40,013 nt of DNA from Gammaproteobacteria bacterium (GCA_029244925.1 JAQWQE010000019.1:1-40013); one strand, 5' to 3'; shown: positions 23,073 to 32,859, numbered from the stretch's first letter. Numbers and translations: made by a program. Notes: a model not told the origin generated them from the sequence alone.

Positions 23073-25505
23073 TTATAATTTAACTTCAATATTTCTAAAG
23101 CACTCAATTTGATCGCCCGCTTTAACATCATTATAGTTTTTAACTCCAATGCCACATTCTGTACCTGATTTTACATCTTTGACATCATCTTTGAATCTTC
23201 TTAGTGATTCCAATTCACCTTCGTAGATCACAGTATTATAGCTAAGAACCCTAATAGGGTTAGATTTAATGACACTGCCTTCAAGCACTAGGCAACCAGC
23301 TATTTTACCTATATTTGGTGAGTCAAAAATATCTCTTACTTCTGCTATACCACAAATCTCTTCTTTAATTACTGGAGCAGCTAAGCCTTTGATCATATTT
23401 GAAATATCATCTATAGTTTCATAAATTATGCTGTAGTACTTAATATCAACAGATGAATTTTTAATGGATTTCTTTGCTGTGTTGTCCGCTCTTACATTGA
23501 AACCAATAATAAAAGCATTTGATGCTTCAGCAAGGTTTATATCAGATTCATTGATTCCGCCAACACCAGAAGAAACGATATCAATATGAACTTCTTCTGT
23601 TGTTAGTTTTAGAAGTGAGTCTTTTATAGCCTCTGAGCTGCCATGAACATCAGCCTTAATCATAATGGGTATAGACTTTAATTCACCACTATCGGGATTC
23701 TCCATAAAATTTTTCATTTTAAGAATTTGTTGTTCATTTAAAGTATTTGTTCTATTGCTTTGTTTTCTTTGAATAGCAATATCCTTTGCTTGTCTTTCGG
23801 TATCTATTACTCTCATTTCATCACCAGAGTTCGGAGCTGCTGATAGTCCGTAGAGTTTTACCGGCATGGATGGCAGGACAAACTCTAAATCTTTATTTTC
23901 TTCATTAATAAGAATTCTAGCTTTACCAGATACTTCACCAACTATAATTAAATCACCCTTGTTTAGTCTCCCTTCTCTAATTAAAATTGTAGCTACAGCA
24001 CCTTTACCACTTTCAACACCTGATTCAATGACTGTTCCAATAGATCTTCCTTCGTTTGGTGCTTTTAAGTCCAGAATTTCCGTTTGCAAAAGGATGGTTT
24101 CTAGCAAAGTATCAACCCCTTCTCCACTTATAGCTGAAACATTTACAAATAAATAGTTACCGCCTAGTTCTTCTGGAATTATTTCATTTGTAATAAGTTC
24201 TGATTTGACTTTTTCTAAGTCAACGTCTGGCTTATCTATTTTATTTATGGCTACAATTAAAGGAACTTTTGCTAACTTTGCATGTTCTATAGCTTCAATA
24301 GTTTGAGGCTTAACTCCATCGTCAGCAGCTACGACAAGTATTACTATATCAGTAACATTGGCTCCTCTTGCCCTCATTTGTGTAAATGCTGCATGACCAG
24401 GAGTGTCTAAAAAAGTGATAGTTTTATCGTTATGTTCTATCGTGTATGCTCCAATATGTTGAGTGATCCCACCTGCTTCTGATTCTGTAACTTTAGTGTT
24501 TCTAATGTAATCAAGAAGCGATGTCTTACCATGATCAACATGGCCCATAATTGTAACGACAGGTGGTCTTTCAACTGCTTCATTAGTATTTACATGGGAC
24601 TCAAATAATGAGTCTTCAGCTGATCTTTCATCCATAATAATTGCTTTATGGCCCATTTCTTCTACTAGCAGTATTGCAGTATCTTGGTCTAAAGGATCAT
24701 TTCCACTGGACATAATTCCTTGTTTCATCATTACAGTAATGACTTCACCTACTTTTATAGAAAGTTTTTGAGCTATCTCCTGTGGAGATATAAATTTGGG
24801 AATTTTAATTTCTTTGGTTATCGGCGAGACTGGTTTTTCAAAACCTTGTCCTTGATCTAGAGATGTAACATTAAGTGTGCGTCTAACTTGACGTTTTTTT
24901 CTTTTTTTAACTTTACCTGAAACATGAAGTTCTTTCATTTGAAAAGAACTGTTATCAAATTGTTTTGTCTTTTTTCTTTTCTTATTTTTACTATTAGCAG
25001 TTTTTTCTTTTTGTGGTTCTTGAATGATTTGTCTTGGATTATTTTTTTCTAAGACATTTTTTTTGAGTTCATTTAACTGTTCTTTCTCTTTTTCTATTTC
25101 TATTTCTTTTTGTTTGTCTTGTTCAATTCTTTTTTGCTCTAGTTCTTTTGACTTTTCTTCTTCTACTAATGCTTCTTTTTTTGCTTCTTCCAGTAACGAG
25201 TCTTTACTGAGATAAGTTCTTTTTTTTCTGACTTCCACATTAACAGTTCTCGTGGTTCCAAATCCGCCAGAAAGCTTAAGCTCACTCTGTGACCTTCTAT
25301 TGACTGTTAGTTTTTTTGGAGATGTTGCTAGCTTAGATGTACCATGACTTCCTCTCAAGTGATTTAAAAGAAGGAGTTTTTGATCATTTGAAATAACTGC
25401 ATCTTCATTGTCTACTTCAATACCTGCGTCTTTCAATTGACTAATTAGTTTATCGCTTGATATTTTAAGTGCTAGTGATAATTTTGATACAGTTGTAGTT
25501 GACAT
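23073..25505 (-). CDS. infB: Translation initiation factor IF-2
   Basis: The 810-residue GTPase has an N-terminal IF2-N module (about 1-50), a lysine/glutamate-rich linker (about 104-160) and two basic clusters (NKKRKKTK near 174, KVKKRKKRQVRR near 198). A second IF2-N-like module spans about 236-290, followed by the G domain. G1 is GHVDHGKT (321-328), G3 DTPGH (367-371) and G4 NKID (421-424). IF-2 places initiator tRNA on the 30S subunit, and the initiator tRNA gene is in this same cluster. An AAGGA Shine-Dalgarno-like sequence precedes the ATG by about 10 bases, 18 bases after nusA. Shorter than E. coli IF-2 (890) through a shorter linker; otherwise complete. Confidence 0.97.
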   Translation of the reverse strand: MSTTTVSKLSLALKISSDKLISQLKDAGIEVDNEDAVISNDQKLLLLNHLRGSHGTSKLATSPKKLTVNRRSQSELKLSGGFGTTRTVNVEVRKKRTYLSKDSLLEEAKKEALVEEEKSKELEQKRIEQDKQKEIEIEKEKEQLNELKKNVLEKNNPRQIIQEPQKEKTANSKNKKRKKTKQFDNSSFQMKELHVSGKVKKRKKRQVRRTLNVTSLDQGQGFEKPVSPITKEIKIPKFISPQEIAQKLSIKVGEVITVMMKQGIMSSGNDPLDQDTAILLVEEMGHKAIIMDERSAEDSLFESHVNTNEAVERPPVVTIMGHVDHGKTSLLDYIRNTKVTESEAGGITQHIGAYTIEHNDKTITFLDTPGHAAFTQMRARGANVTDIVILVVAADDGVKPQTIEAIEHAKLAKVPLIVAINKIDKPDVDLEKVKSELITNEIIPEELGGNYLFVNVSAISGEGVDTLLETILLQTEILDLKAPNEGRSIGTVIESGVESGKGAVATILIREGRLNKGDLIIVGEVSGKARILINEENKDLEFVLPSMPVKLYGLSAAPNSGDEMRVIDTERQAKDIAIQRKQSNRTNTLNEQQILKMKNFMENPDSGELKSIPIMIKADVHGSSEAIKDSLLKLTTEEVHIDIVSSGVGGINESDINLAEASNAFIIGFNVRADNTAKKSIKNSSVDIKYYSIIYETIDDISNMIKGLAAPVIKEEICGIAEVRDIFDSPNIGKIAGCLVLEGSVIKSNPIRVLSYNTVIYEGELESLRRFKDDVKDVKSGTECGIGVKNYNDVKAGDQIECFRNIEVKL

Positions 25506-25523
25506 TATATTTGGTTCCTTATT

Positions 25524-27044
25524 TTAATCTTCTTGCTGATTAGTTGTTATTTCACCTTTTTCAAACCATTCTTTTCTAGCTTCTAAAATAATTTCTCCTG
25601 CAAGTATTTCGTCAATTTCATCAATAACTATTAAGTCATCTATGGATTGTTCTGCAAGTGTATCTTTGTCATTAATTCCATTTCTGGCAAGTGCATAAGC
25701 GATAGATTCAGTTACAGATTCTAATTCAATTAAATTTTTTGATGGACCATTTTCTTCAAGGTTTTCTTCAGTAGTAATCGCTTCTACTAGGAGTTGATCC
25801 TGAGCTCTTTCTCTTAATTCATTCACTAGAGCTTCATCAAAACCATCAATTTTTTCTAATTCATTAATAGGCACATATGCACCTTGATCAATAGTAGAAA
25901 ATCCTTCTTGTGCTAATAAAGTGGCAACGTCTTCACCGACAGATAGTTTTTCGACGAAAATTTGAGCATTATATTTTATCTCCTCATCATCTTTTTCTAA
26001 TGCTTCTGTTTCGCTTAGTACATTCAGCTTCCAACCAGTTAGTTCACTGGCTAATCTTATATTTTGTCCGCCTCTACCAATAGCCTGTGATAATTTTGCT
26101 TCTTCCACTGCTATATCCATACTATTTTTTTCTTCATCAACTATGATAGATACAACATTAGCTGGCGACATTGAATTAACAACAAATTGAGCATTATTAT
26201 TGGACCATAAAATGATATCGATCCTCTCTCCATTAAGTTCATTTGATACCGATTGAACTCTAGATCCTCTCATTCCAACACAAGCACCAACAGCATCTAT
26301 TTTTTTGTCTTCTGAATGAACTGCTATTTTTGCTCTAAGTCCAGGATCTCTAGAGGCACCTTCTATCGTTATGAGATTTTGTGAAATCTCAGGTACTTCA
26401 ACTTTAAATAATTCAATTAAGAATTCTGGCATGACCCTAGATAATAATAATGGTGGCCCTTTTAAATCATCATTGATTGATTTAAGAATAGATTTAATCC
26501 TATCTTGTGGCCTCAAGGCTTCTTTAGGTATCATTTCTTTTCTCGGAAGGAAAGCTTCAGCGTTATTACCTATGTCAACATAAAAGCCATTTCTATCCAT
26601 TCTTTTGACAACACCACTGATTACTTCCCCTACTTTATCTTTATACTGTTCTATTGTTTTTTGTTTTTCAGCCTCTCTAACTTTTTGAACAATAACTTGT
26701 TTAGCAATTTGTGCACCAATTCTATCAAAATCTACAGAATCAATTTCCTCTTCAACATACTCTCCAGGTTGTGCATCTTTATTTACATCAATAGCATCGA
26801 TCATTCTCAATTCAATGTCTGGGTCCTCTAAGTCTCTAGACTCATCTGCAAAAACCATCCATCTCCTGTAGGTATTGTAATCGCCAGATAACCTATCAAT
26901 TTTGACCTTAACATCAAGATTGTAATCGTATTTTTTCTTAGTAGCAGATTCAAGAGCATTTTCTATAGCTTCAAATATAATTTCTCTATCCATATCTTTA
27001 GTCTCTGAGACTGCGTCAACCACTCTAATTATTTCTAAACCCAT
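25524..27044 (-). CDS. nusA: Transcription termination/antitermination protein NusA
   Basis: The 506-residue protein has the NusA N-terminal RNA polymerase-binding domain (REIIFEAIENALESATKKKY, about 20-39) and an S1 domain (GEVISGVVKRMDRNGFYVDIG, about 138-158). Two KH domains follow, with GMRGSRVQSVSNELNGERIDI and AIGRGGQNIRLASELTGWKL. The C-terminus has two acidic helical repeats (about 365-425 and 440-500), as in gammaproteobacterial NusA. It modulates pausing, termination and antitermination. An AAGG Shine-Dalgarno lies 9-10 bases before the ATG. It sits between rimP (13 bases) and infB (18 bases), the conserved rimP-nusA-infB core. Confidence 0.97.
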   Translation of the reverse strand: MGLEIIRVVDAVSETKDMDREIIFEAIENALESATKKKYDYNLDVKVKIDRLSGDYNTYRRWMVFADESRDLEDPDIELRMIDAIDVNKDAQPGEYVEEEIDSVDFDRIGAQIAKQVIVQKVREAEKQKTIEQYKDKVGEVISGVVKRMDRNGFYVDIGNNAEAFLPRKEMIPKEALRPQDRIKSILKSINDDLKGPPLLLSRVMPEFLIELFKVEVPEISQNLITIEGASRDPGLRAKIAVHSEDKKIDAVGACVGMRGSRVQSVSNELNGERIDIILWSNNNAQFVVNSMSPANVVSIIVDEEKNSMDIAVEEAKLSQAIGRGGQNIRLASELTGWKLNVLSETEALEKDDEEIKYNAQIFVEKLSVGEDVATLLAQEGFSTIDQGAYVPINELEKIDGFDEALVNELRERAQDQLLVEAITTEENLEENGPSKNLIELESVTESIAYALARNGINDKDTLAEQSIDDLIVIDEIDEILAGEIILEARKEWFEKGEITTNQQED

Positions 27045-27057
27045 CTTTTTTTACCTT

Positions 27058-27516
27058 TTATTTAAATACTGGAACAATTCTACATATATCAATTAGTTTA
27101 ATGTCAATTTCTATTTTTTTATTGTCATGGTCATTTATCGTTATGGTATTTTTGACTCTATTTAATAACTGACCTTTAAAATTCTTTCTATCTAGTAGTT
27201 TATTTTTTAACTTAATTTTAATAGTTTTTCCTATAAATTTATCAAAATGTTCTTTATTAATCAGCTTTCGATCAAGACCTGGTGATGAGACTTCAATTAT
27301 ATAACTCTTATCACATTCATCGTCTTCAAATATAGGTGATATTTCTTTGGTTGTATTCACGCAATCATCAATATCTATTCCATTATCATGATCAATGAAA
27401 ACAGTGATTTTGAGTCCTTTTTTTTGTGGGCTAAACTCAAGATCCATTAATTCATATCCTAGTGATTCAACACTATTGAATAATTGTTGTTCTAAACTCT
27501 TTTCTAAATAATCCAT
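27058..27516 (-). CDS. rimP: Ribosome maturation factor RimP
   Basis: The 152-residue protein matches RimP: YELMDLEFSPQKKGLKITVFIDHDNGIDIDDCVNTTKEI (about residues 20-58) and SYIIEVSSPGLDRKLINKEHF (about 72-92) are family signatures. It binds early 30S assembly intermediates and aids 16S rRNA maturation. Its ATG follows 13 bases after the T-run of a small terminator hairpin, so most transcription may arrive by read-through from the initiator tRNA promoter. E. coli shows the same metY-rimP-nusA layout. Confidence 0.95.
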   Translation of the reverse strand: MDYLEKSLEQQLFNSVESLGYELMDLEFSPQKKGLKITVFIDHDNGIDIDDCVNTTKEISPIFEDDECDKSYIIEVSSPGLDRKLINKEHFDKFIGKTIKIKLKNKLLDRKNFKGQLLNRVKNTITINDHDNKKIEIDIKLIDICRIVPVFK

Positions 27517-27529
27517 AACACCTAAAAAT

Positions 27530-27548
27530 AAAAAAACCCCAGATGGGG
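27530..27548 (-). terminator. Short intrinsic terminator between initiator tRNA and rimP
   Basis: In the minus-strand transcript CCCC-ATCT-GGGG (27548-27537) is followed immediately by seven T (27536-27530). The stem is only 4 G:C pairs, so termination should be partial. That would let some polymerases continue into rimP-nusA-infB while tRNA is made in excess. In E. coli terminators also follow metY at this point. Confidence 0.6.
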
Positions 27549-27562
27549 CCTAACCAAAATTT

Positions 27563-27639
27563 TGGTAGCGGGGACAGGATTTGAACCTGTGACCTTCGGG
27601 TTATGAGCCCGACGAGCTGCCAGACTGCTCCACCCCGCA
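27563..27639 (-). tRNA. metY: Initiator tRNA-fMet (CAT anticodon)
   Basis: This 77-base gene folds into a standard cloverleaf with loop CTCATAA, so the anticodon is CAU. Initiator features are present: three G:C pairs at the base of the anticodon stem (TCGGG/CCCGA), A11:U24 in the D stem, and no Watson-Crick pair at position 1:72. The CCA end is encoded (27565-27563). Unlike the E. coli C1:A72 mismatch, this gene has U1 and U72, with G2:C71 and the rest of the acceptor paired. It lies directly upstream of rimP, as E. coli metY does. A 12-base palindrome (CCAAAATTTTGG, 27554-27565) starts inside the CCA end and extends past it. Confidence 0.95.
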
Positions 27640-27653
27640 TCTGTTGGAAGATG

Positions 27654-27682
27654 ATACTAATGGTTTTTATCTAATCTATCAA
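27654..27682 (-). promoter_or_regulatory. Candidate promoter for initiator tRNA and the rimP-nusA-infB operon
   Basis: Reading the minus strand, TTGATA (27682-27677, 5 of 6 consensus) and TAGTAT (27659-27654, 4 of 6) are spaced by 17 bases. Transcription would start about 7 bases before the tRNA 5' end at 27639. The minus-35 overlaps the nuoN stop codon (27681-27679). Spacing and location are both good, but A/T-rich matches can be chance. Confidence 0.5.
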
Positions 27683-29106
27683 TATATTTGATCAAATAAT
27701 TGACTAATAACTGAAATTAGTTTCTCTGGAAATAATCCTAATAGTAATAATGAAGAACCAATTGTAAATAATAATGATTTTTGAATGAGGTTAGATGTAT
27801 TTTTCATTAATGGTATATCCGATTTTTCAAAGTACATATACCAAACGATTCTTAAATAATAATAAGCAGCGATTACAGTTATTATAATCGCAATTATAGC
27901 TGCATATATCATGTCTGAATTTAGAAGCGTAGAAAGAACAATCCATTTTGCATAAAACCCAATAAATGGTGGTATACCTATCATACTAAACATGCAAAAT
28001 AGCAACATTAGAGCAACCCAAGGATGACTATTATTCAATCCTTTTAAATCGGTTATTGTATCAATTGACTTATTGTCTGATGACAGCACTTCTAGTGCTA
28101 TGAATGTAGCTAGTGTCATTATTATGTATATCAATAAATATATTAGAGAGGATTCAATTGCTATCTGATTGGAAGCTGATATGGCTATAAGAATGAATCC
28201 TATATGTCCAATAGTTGAATAGCCTAATAAACGTCTAATTTGATTTTGACTCAAGGCTACTATATTTCCAAAGATCAGCGATGCAATACCAAGTATTAAC
28301 AAAAATAAAGACCATAAAGATGAGAGAGAGTAAAAAGAATCTATTAATAACCTATACAATAAGGCAAAGGCACCTATTTTTGGTAATGTTGAAATAAAAA
28401 GAGCAACTGAGTTAGTGGAACCTTGGTATGAGTCTGGAACCCAGCTATGAAATGGAAAGGCTCCAAATTTGAAAACAATTCCACAGATAATGAAACCAAT
28501 AGCAATTTGAAGTTCTATGGAAGTATCAACTGAAAGGTTATTAAAATCTAAAATATTAATGCTTCCATATAATCCATAAATTAATGAAACACCATATAAA
28601 AATAACCCGGATGCAATAGACCCAAGTACAAAGTATTTCATAGCAGCTTCAGATGATTTAACAGACTTTCTATTTGAGGCAACAAGTCCATACAAAGACA
28701 ATGACAGTGTTTCAAGACCAAGATAAATAACTAATAAATTTGATGCTGAGCAAAGGATTGAGATTCCCAATAGAGCGAAGAGTTCGATTAGTATTAATTC
28801 ACTTTTATTATTAAGCTGATTAATGTTTGTAGCTAAAATAATTAATATACTGAGCCCGTATGCGGTAATTTTGAGTCCAGAACCGAGAGTGTCAATTACT
28901 ACTTGTCCGTTTAAGATTATTTCATATGGATTATTGAAAGTAGAGACTATTGATAATAAGGCTACCAATGGAGTTAGAGCGCCAATCAAGACTGGCAATA
29001 GACTTATTGATCTTAATGAATGAATACTTTTAATTAAAACCAGAACACAAATTCCAGATGCAATAATTATTTCAGGTGCTAAGAGCCTTAATTCAGTAAT
29101 ACTCAT
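27679..29106 (-). CDS. nuoN: NADH-quinone oxidoreductase subunit N
   Basis: The 475-residue protein is an antiporter-like membrane subunit of complex I with about 14 hydrophobic segments. It has the NuoN pattern YLGLETLSLSLYGLVA (about residues 127-142, containing the conserved membrane glutamate) and FHSWVPDSYQGS near 222-233. Together with NuoL and NuoM it forms the proton-pumping arm in the inner membrane. The start overlaps the nuoM stop by 4 bases (ATGA). It is the last nuo gene, and a candidate tRNA promoter overlaps its stop. Length is typical (about 480). Confidence 0.96.
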   Translation of the reverse strand: MSITELRLLAPEIIIASGICVLVLIKSIHSLRSISLLPVLIGALTPLVALLSIVSTFNNPYEIILNGQVVIDTLGSGLKITAYGLSILIILATNINQLNNKSELILIELFALLGISILCSASNLLVIYLGLETLSLSLYGLVASNRKSVKSSEAAMKYFVLGSIASGLFLYGVSLIYGLYGSINILDFNNLSVDTSIELQIAIGFIICGIVFKFGAFPFHSWVPDSYQGSTNSVALFISTLPKIGAFALLYRLLIDSFYSLSSLWSLFLLILGIASLIFGNIVALSQNQIRRLLGYSTIGHIGFILIAISASNQIAIESSLIYLLIYIIMTLATFIALEVLSSDNKSIDTITDLKGLNNSHPWVALMLLFCMFSMIGIPPFIGFYAKWIVLSTLLNSDMIYAAIIAIIITVIAAYYYLRIVWYMYFEKSDIPLMKNTSNLIQKSLLFTIGSSLLLLGLFPEKLISVISQLFDQIY

Positions 29107-30602
29107 GATGCTTTGGATAATATTAATTCAGACAAGACATTGATGCTATTAAACATTAAATCAAATAGAGGATTTGGCCATAGTCCCAGAGCCAATATTG
29201 ACAGTGCCAATAAACATAAAGGCAAGGACTCAGTAAAATTAATTTCTTTAAGAGTGTTAATTTTATTATTTTCAACCGATCCAAAAATAACTCTTTTTAC
29301 CATCCACAGTGTATAGAAAGCTCCTATTACCAGTGTTGTTGCAGCCATTGTTGCGATCCAGGCATTGATTTTAAATGAGGCAAGTATAATAATAAATTCA
29401 CCAACAAAACCCGATGCTCCAGGCAAAGCAGCATTCGATAAAGCAAAGAATACCATCAGTGCTCCGAATTTTGGCATAACAGTTATAACCCCTCCATAAT
29501 CTGATATTTTTCTTGTATGCAATCGGTCATACATAACCCCAATGCATAAGAATAGTGCAGAAGATATTAAGCCATGTGAAATCATTTGGATCATTGCTCC
29601 ATTAATTGCAAGATTCGCTGTTTCAAGATTGAGACTATCATTACTGGAATACAAATAAACAAAACACCCTAGAGTTACGAAACCCATATGAGAAATAGAT
29701 GAGTAAGCAATTAATTTCTTCATGTCATTTTGGGCTATAGCTACCATACCGATATAGATGATTGCAATTAGTGACAACACTATCATGAAGCCTGAAAGGT
29801 AGACAGCACCTTCAGTTGCAATGGGCAGAGAGAATCTTAAAAAACCATAACCTCCCATTTTCAATAAGATAGCAGCAAGTATTACCGATCCACCAGTTGG
29901 AGCTTCAACATGAGCATCTGGCAGCCATGTATGAACTGGCCACATTGGAATTTTAACTCCAAATGCAAATAAAAATGCTAGAAATATAATAATTTGTTCA
30001 TTTAATGATAGGTTGGCATTATAAAAATCATTTATTGCATAGCTACCAGTTTTAAAATACAAATAAATTAATGCCAATAGCATAAATACCGAACCCAGAA
30101 AGGTGTATAAAAAGAATTTAACTGTGGCATAAATTCTATTTTTGCCACCCCAAACTCCGATGATAATGAACATTGGAATTAACATTGCTTCCCAAAAAAT
30201 ATAAAAAAGAAAAGCATCCAATGATGAGAAAACACCAATCATAAGTGTTTCAAGAATGAGAAAAGCAGCTAAATACTGGTGCAAACCTTTTTTCTGTGAA
30301 GTATTGGAAGTGATGATAACTAAAGGAGTAATAAAAGTTGTTAAGAGTATTAAAGGTAAAGAGATACCATCAATACCAATGAAATATTGAATATTGAATC
30401 GAGTGATCCAATTCATTTGAGTTTGGAATTGATATTCAGTAGATAGTGGATCAAAAAGATAAAGTAGATAAAGTGATAGTAGAAATACAATTAACGACGA
30501 AGATAAGGCTATGAAGTAGTTAAGTCTTAAGTAGTCTTTTCCTAGAAAACCTATTAGTAAAGAGGCGATAATTGGAATAATAATGATTGAATTAAGTAAC
30601 AT
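29103..30602 (-). CDS. nuoM: NADH-quinone oxidoreductase subunit M
   Basis: The 499-residue antiporter-like subunit carries YIFWEAMLIPMFIIIGVWGG (about residues 132-151, with the conserved membrane glutamate) and WLPDAHVEAPTGGSVILAAILLKMGGYGFLRF (about 224-255), the NuoM/Mrp antiporter signature. It has about 14 transmembrane helices and helps translocate protons in complex I. It shares one base with the nuoL stop (TAATG) and overlaps nuoN by 4 bases. Confidence 0.97.
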   Translation of the reverse strand: MLLNSIIIIPIIASLLIGFLGKDYLRLNYFIALSSSLIVFLLSLYLLYLFDPLSTEYQFQTQMNWITRFNIQYFIGIDGISLPLILLTTFITPLVIITSNTSQKKGLHQYLAAFLILETLMIGVFSSLDAFLFYIFWEAMLIPMFIIIGVWGGKNRIYATVKFFLYTFLGSVFMLLALIYLYFKTGSYAINDFYNANLSLNEQIIIFLAFLFAFGVKIPMWPVHTWLPDAHVEAPTGGSVILAAILLKMGGYGFLRFSLPIATEGAVYLSGFMIVLSLIAIIYIGMVAIAQNDMKKLIAYSSISHMGFVTLGCFVYLYSSNDSLNLETANLAINGAMIQMISHGLISSALFLCIGVMYDRLHTRKISDYGGVITVMPKFGALMVFFALSNAALPGASGFVGEFIIILASFKINAWIATMAATTLVIGAFYTLWMVKRVIFGSVENNKINTLKEINFTESLPLCLLALSILALGLWPNPLFDLMFNSINVLSELILSKAS

Positions 30603-32551
30603 TATGTTCTCTCAATAGAGGTAAAGATAATCCATCCTAGGAATAGAGATAAAGAAAGAATCATCATAAAAGCATAGTGATAGATATACCCTGTTTGTAC
30701 TTTTTTAAATTTGGAGGAGATTTTATGAATGTTTCTCCCAATGCCATTAACCAAGGTATCGTCAATGATTCTAATGTCGCCGAATGTCCAAAAGAGATTA
30801 CCAATTTTTTTAAAAGATTGGCCTATAACTTTTTCAATCAGGTAATCAAAATAATACTTCTCTAACAAAAAATTGTGTATGGGTCTAAAAAAATCTGAGA
30901 TTTTTTGAGGCAAATCAGGCTTTATAATGTAGAGATAGAATGCTGCTATAAAGCCAAGAGTCGCTATATAAATAACAGGACTTTCCAATGAATGAAATAA
31001 AAAACCTATAGGATTTGTAAATTGAAATCCAAATAAATCATAAGCAGAAGCCTGAATGATTGAGTTGGCAAAAAATTCACCAAACACCATGGGTCCAATC
31101 GTTGGCCAGGCAATTAATGCAGATGGTATTGCTAATAAGATAAGTGGTATAACTATTGAAAGCGAGGGTTCTTTTATGGCATCATTTTTAAACTTATCCT
31201 CACCGTGAAAGACAATGAAGAGCAATCTAAATGAATACAATGCAGTGATAAATACGCCAACTAAAACTGCCACGTATGCATAATTTGATCCAAATATATT
31301 GGAATGATGAACTGCTTCAATAATTGCGTCTTTAGAAAAGAATCCTGAAAATCCAGGGAATCCAATTAAAGCAAGTGTTCCTATTACACTGGTTACATAA
31401 GTAAAAGGTAGATAGCGATACAATCCCCCCATCTTTCTGATGTTTTGTTCATGGTGTAATGCGACTATAACTGATCCAGCTGCTAGAAATAATAAAGCTT
31501 TGAAGAAGGCATGAGTCATTAAATGAAAGAGACTTGCCGAGTATGCAGAAACTCCAGCAGCAACTATCATATAACCCAACTGAGACAATGTTGAATAGGC
31601 GATTACTCGTTTAATATCAGTTTGAACTAAGCCCAGAAAACCCGTAAATAATGCTGTTGTTGCTCCTACAATTAACACAAAAGATAAAGCCGAGACCGAT
31701 AATTCAAATAGTGGTGACATTCTCGCTAACATAAAGACACCAGCAGTTACCATGGTTGCAGCATGGATCAATGCAGATATTGGTGTAGGGCCTTCCATCG
31801 AATCAGGTAACCAAACATGCAAAGGCATTTGTGCTGATTTACCCATTGCTCCACCGAAAAGAAGTATGCAAGATAGTGTTATCACTGAAACATTTAAAGA
31901 ACCTGATATTGGAATTGAGATATTGGATAAAGATTCAGCTGATTTGAATATAGATATGTAGTCGAGTGTACCTAAATTTGCAAACAGTAATGCAATTCCC
32001 AATAAAAGACTAAAATCCCCTACTCTATTAATGATAAAGGCTTTAAAATTTGCCTTAATTGCTGATGCTTTGGTGTACCAAAAACCAATCAACAGATAAG
32101 ACATAACACCCACAGCTTCCCAACCAAAGAAAAGTTGTAAAAAATTATTAGCCATCAGCAAAGAGAGCATAGAGAAAGTAAATAAAGATATGTAAGTGAA
32201 AAACCTGTGGTAACCAGGATCATCCTTCATATAACCCATGGTATAAATATGAACCATTAATGAAATAAAACTAACAACAAACATCATGCTGGCTGTTAAA
32301 TTATCTATTAATAAGCCTAATTGAAATTCCAGTTCACCTATTTTCATCCAGGTATAAATAGATTGGTTCAGTACTTGTGATGAATCCTCAATTAAAATAC
32401 TTAATAATAAAGTTGATATAACCAATGACACCAGGACACCAAAGATTGTGACAGAGTTTGTAAACCATTTACCTAGAGATTTACCAAAAGCTGCAGCTAA
32501 TAGAGCTCCACATAGAGGTGCTAATAAAGCGATTAAACTCAGTTGATACAT
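30602..32551 (-). CDS. nuoL: NADH-quinone oxidoreductase subunit L
   Basis: The 649-residue protein is the largest membrane subunit. It shows FFGWEAVGVMSYLLIGFW (about 140-157), WLPDSMEGPTPISALIHAATMVTAGVFMLAR (about 246-276) and FSGFFSKDAI near 400. The C-terminal part is long and ends in a hydrophobic segment, consistent with the lateral helix HL that NuoL lays along the membrane arm. It is the distal proton channel of complex I. nuoK ends 2 bases upstream and nuoM begins within its stop codon. Confidence 0.97.
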   Translation of the reverse strand: MYQLSLIALLAPLCGALLAAAFGKSLGKWFTNSVTIFGVLVSLVISTLLLSILIEDSSQVLNQSIYTWMKIGELEFQLGLLIDNLTASMMFVVSFISLMVHIYTMGYMKDDPGYHRFFTYISLFTFSMLSLLMANNFLQLFFGWEAVGVMSYLLIGFWYTKASAIKANFKAFIINRVGDFSLLLGIALLFANLGTLDYISIFKSAESLSNISIPISGSLNVSVITLSCILLFGGAMGKSAQMPLHVWLPDSMEGPTPISALIHAATMVTAGVFMLARMSPLFELSVSALSFVLIVGATTALFTGFLGLVQTDIKRVIAYSTLSQLGYMIVAAGVSAYSASLFHLMTHAFFKALLFLAAGSVIVALHHEQNIRKMGGLYRYLPFTYVTSVIGTLALIGFPGFSGFFSKDAIIEAVHHSNIFGSNYAYVAVLVGVFITALYSFRLLFIVFHGEDKFKNDAIKEPSLSIVIPLILLAIPSALIAWPTIGPMVFGEFFANSIIQASAYDLFGFQFTNPIGFLFHSLESPVIYIATLGFIAAFYLYIIKPDLPQKISDFFRPIHNFLLEKYYFDYLIEKVIGQSFKKIGNLFWTFGDIRIIDDTLVNGIGRNIHKISSKFKKVQTGYIYHYAFMMILSLSLFLGWIIFTSIERT

Positions 32552-32553
32552 AT

Positions 32554-32859
32554 TTATTCTTTTAAGGCGGTTAAATTTTCAACATCAATCGATTTGTTAT
32601 TCCGATAAAGGGCAACTAATATTGCTAAGCCTATTGCTGCTTCTGCAGCTGCTACTGTTAAGATAAAGAATACAAATATTTGTCCTTTGTAGTCTTGATT
32701 GAAGTAAGAAAAAGCTACAAAATTGAAATTTACAGCCAGTAATATTAGTTCTGTGCACATTAGGATAATAATAATATTTTTTCTATTAATGATTATTCCA
32801 ATAATTCCGATAGCAAATAAGATAGCTGAAAGTGTTAGATAAGTTTGCAGAGTTATCAT
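32554..32859 (-). CDS. nuoK: NADH-quinone oxidoreductase subunit K
   Basis: The 101-residue protein has three transmembrane helices. Conserved membrane glutamates are seen in [18 protein letters not shown] (near residue 37) and [18 protein letters not shown] (near 73), both required in the proton path between NuoA/J/H and NuoN in known complex I. The start abuts the nuoJ stop directly, and nuoL starts 2 bases after its stop. Normal length for NuoK (100-102). Confidence 0.97.
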   Translation of the reverse strand: MITLQTYLTLSAILFAIGIIGIIINRKNIIIILMCTELILLAVNFNFVAFSYFNQDYKGQIFVFFILTVAAAEAAIGLAILVALYRNNKSIDVENLTALKE

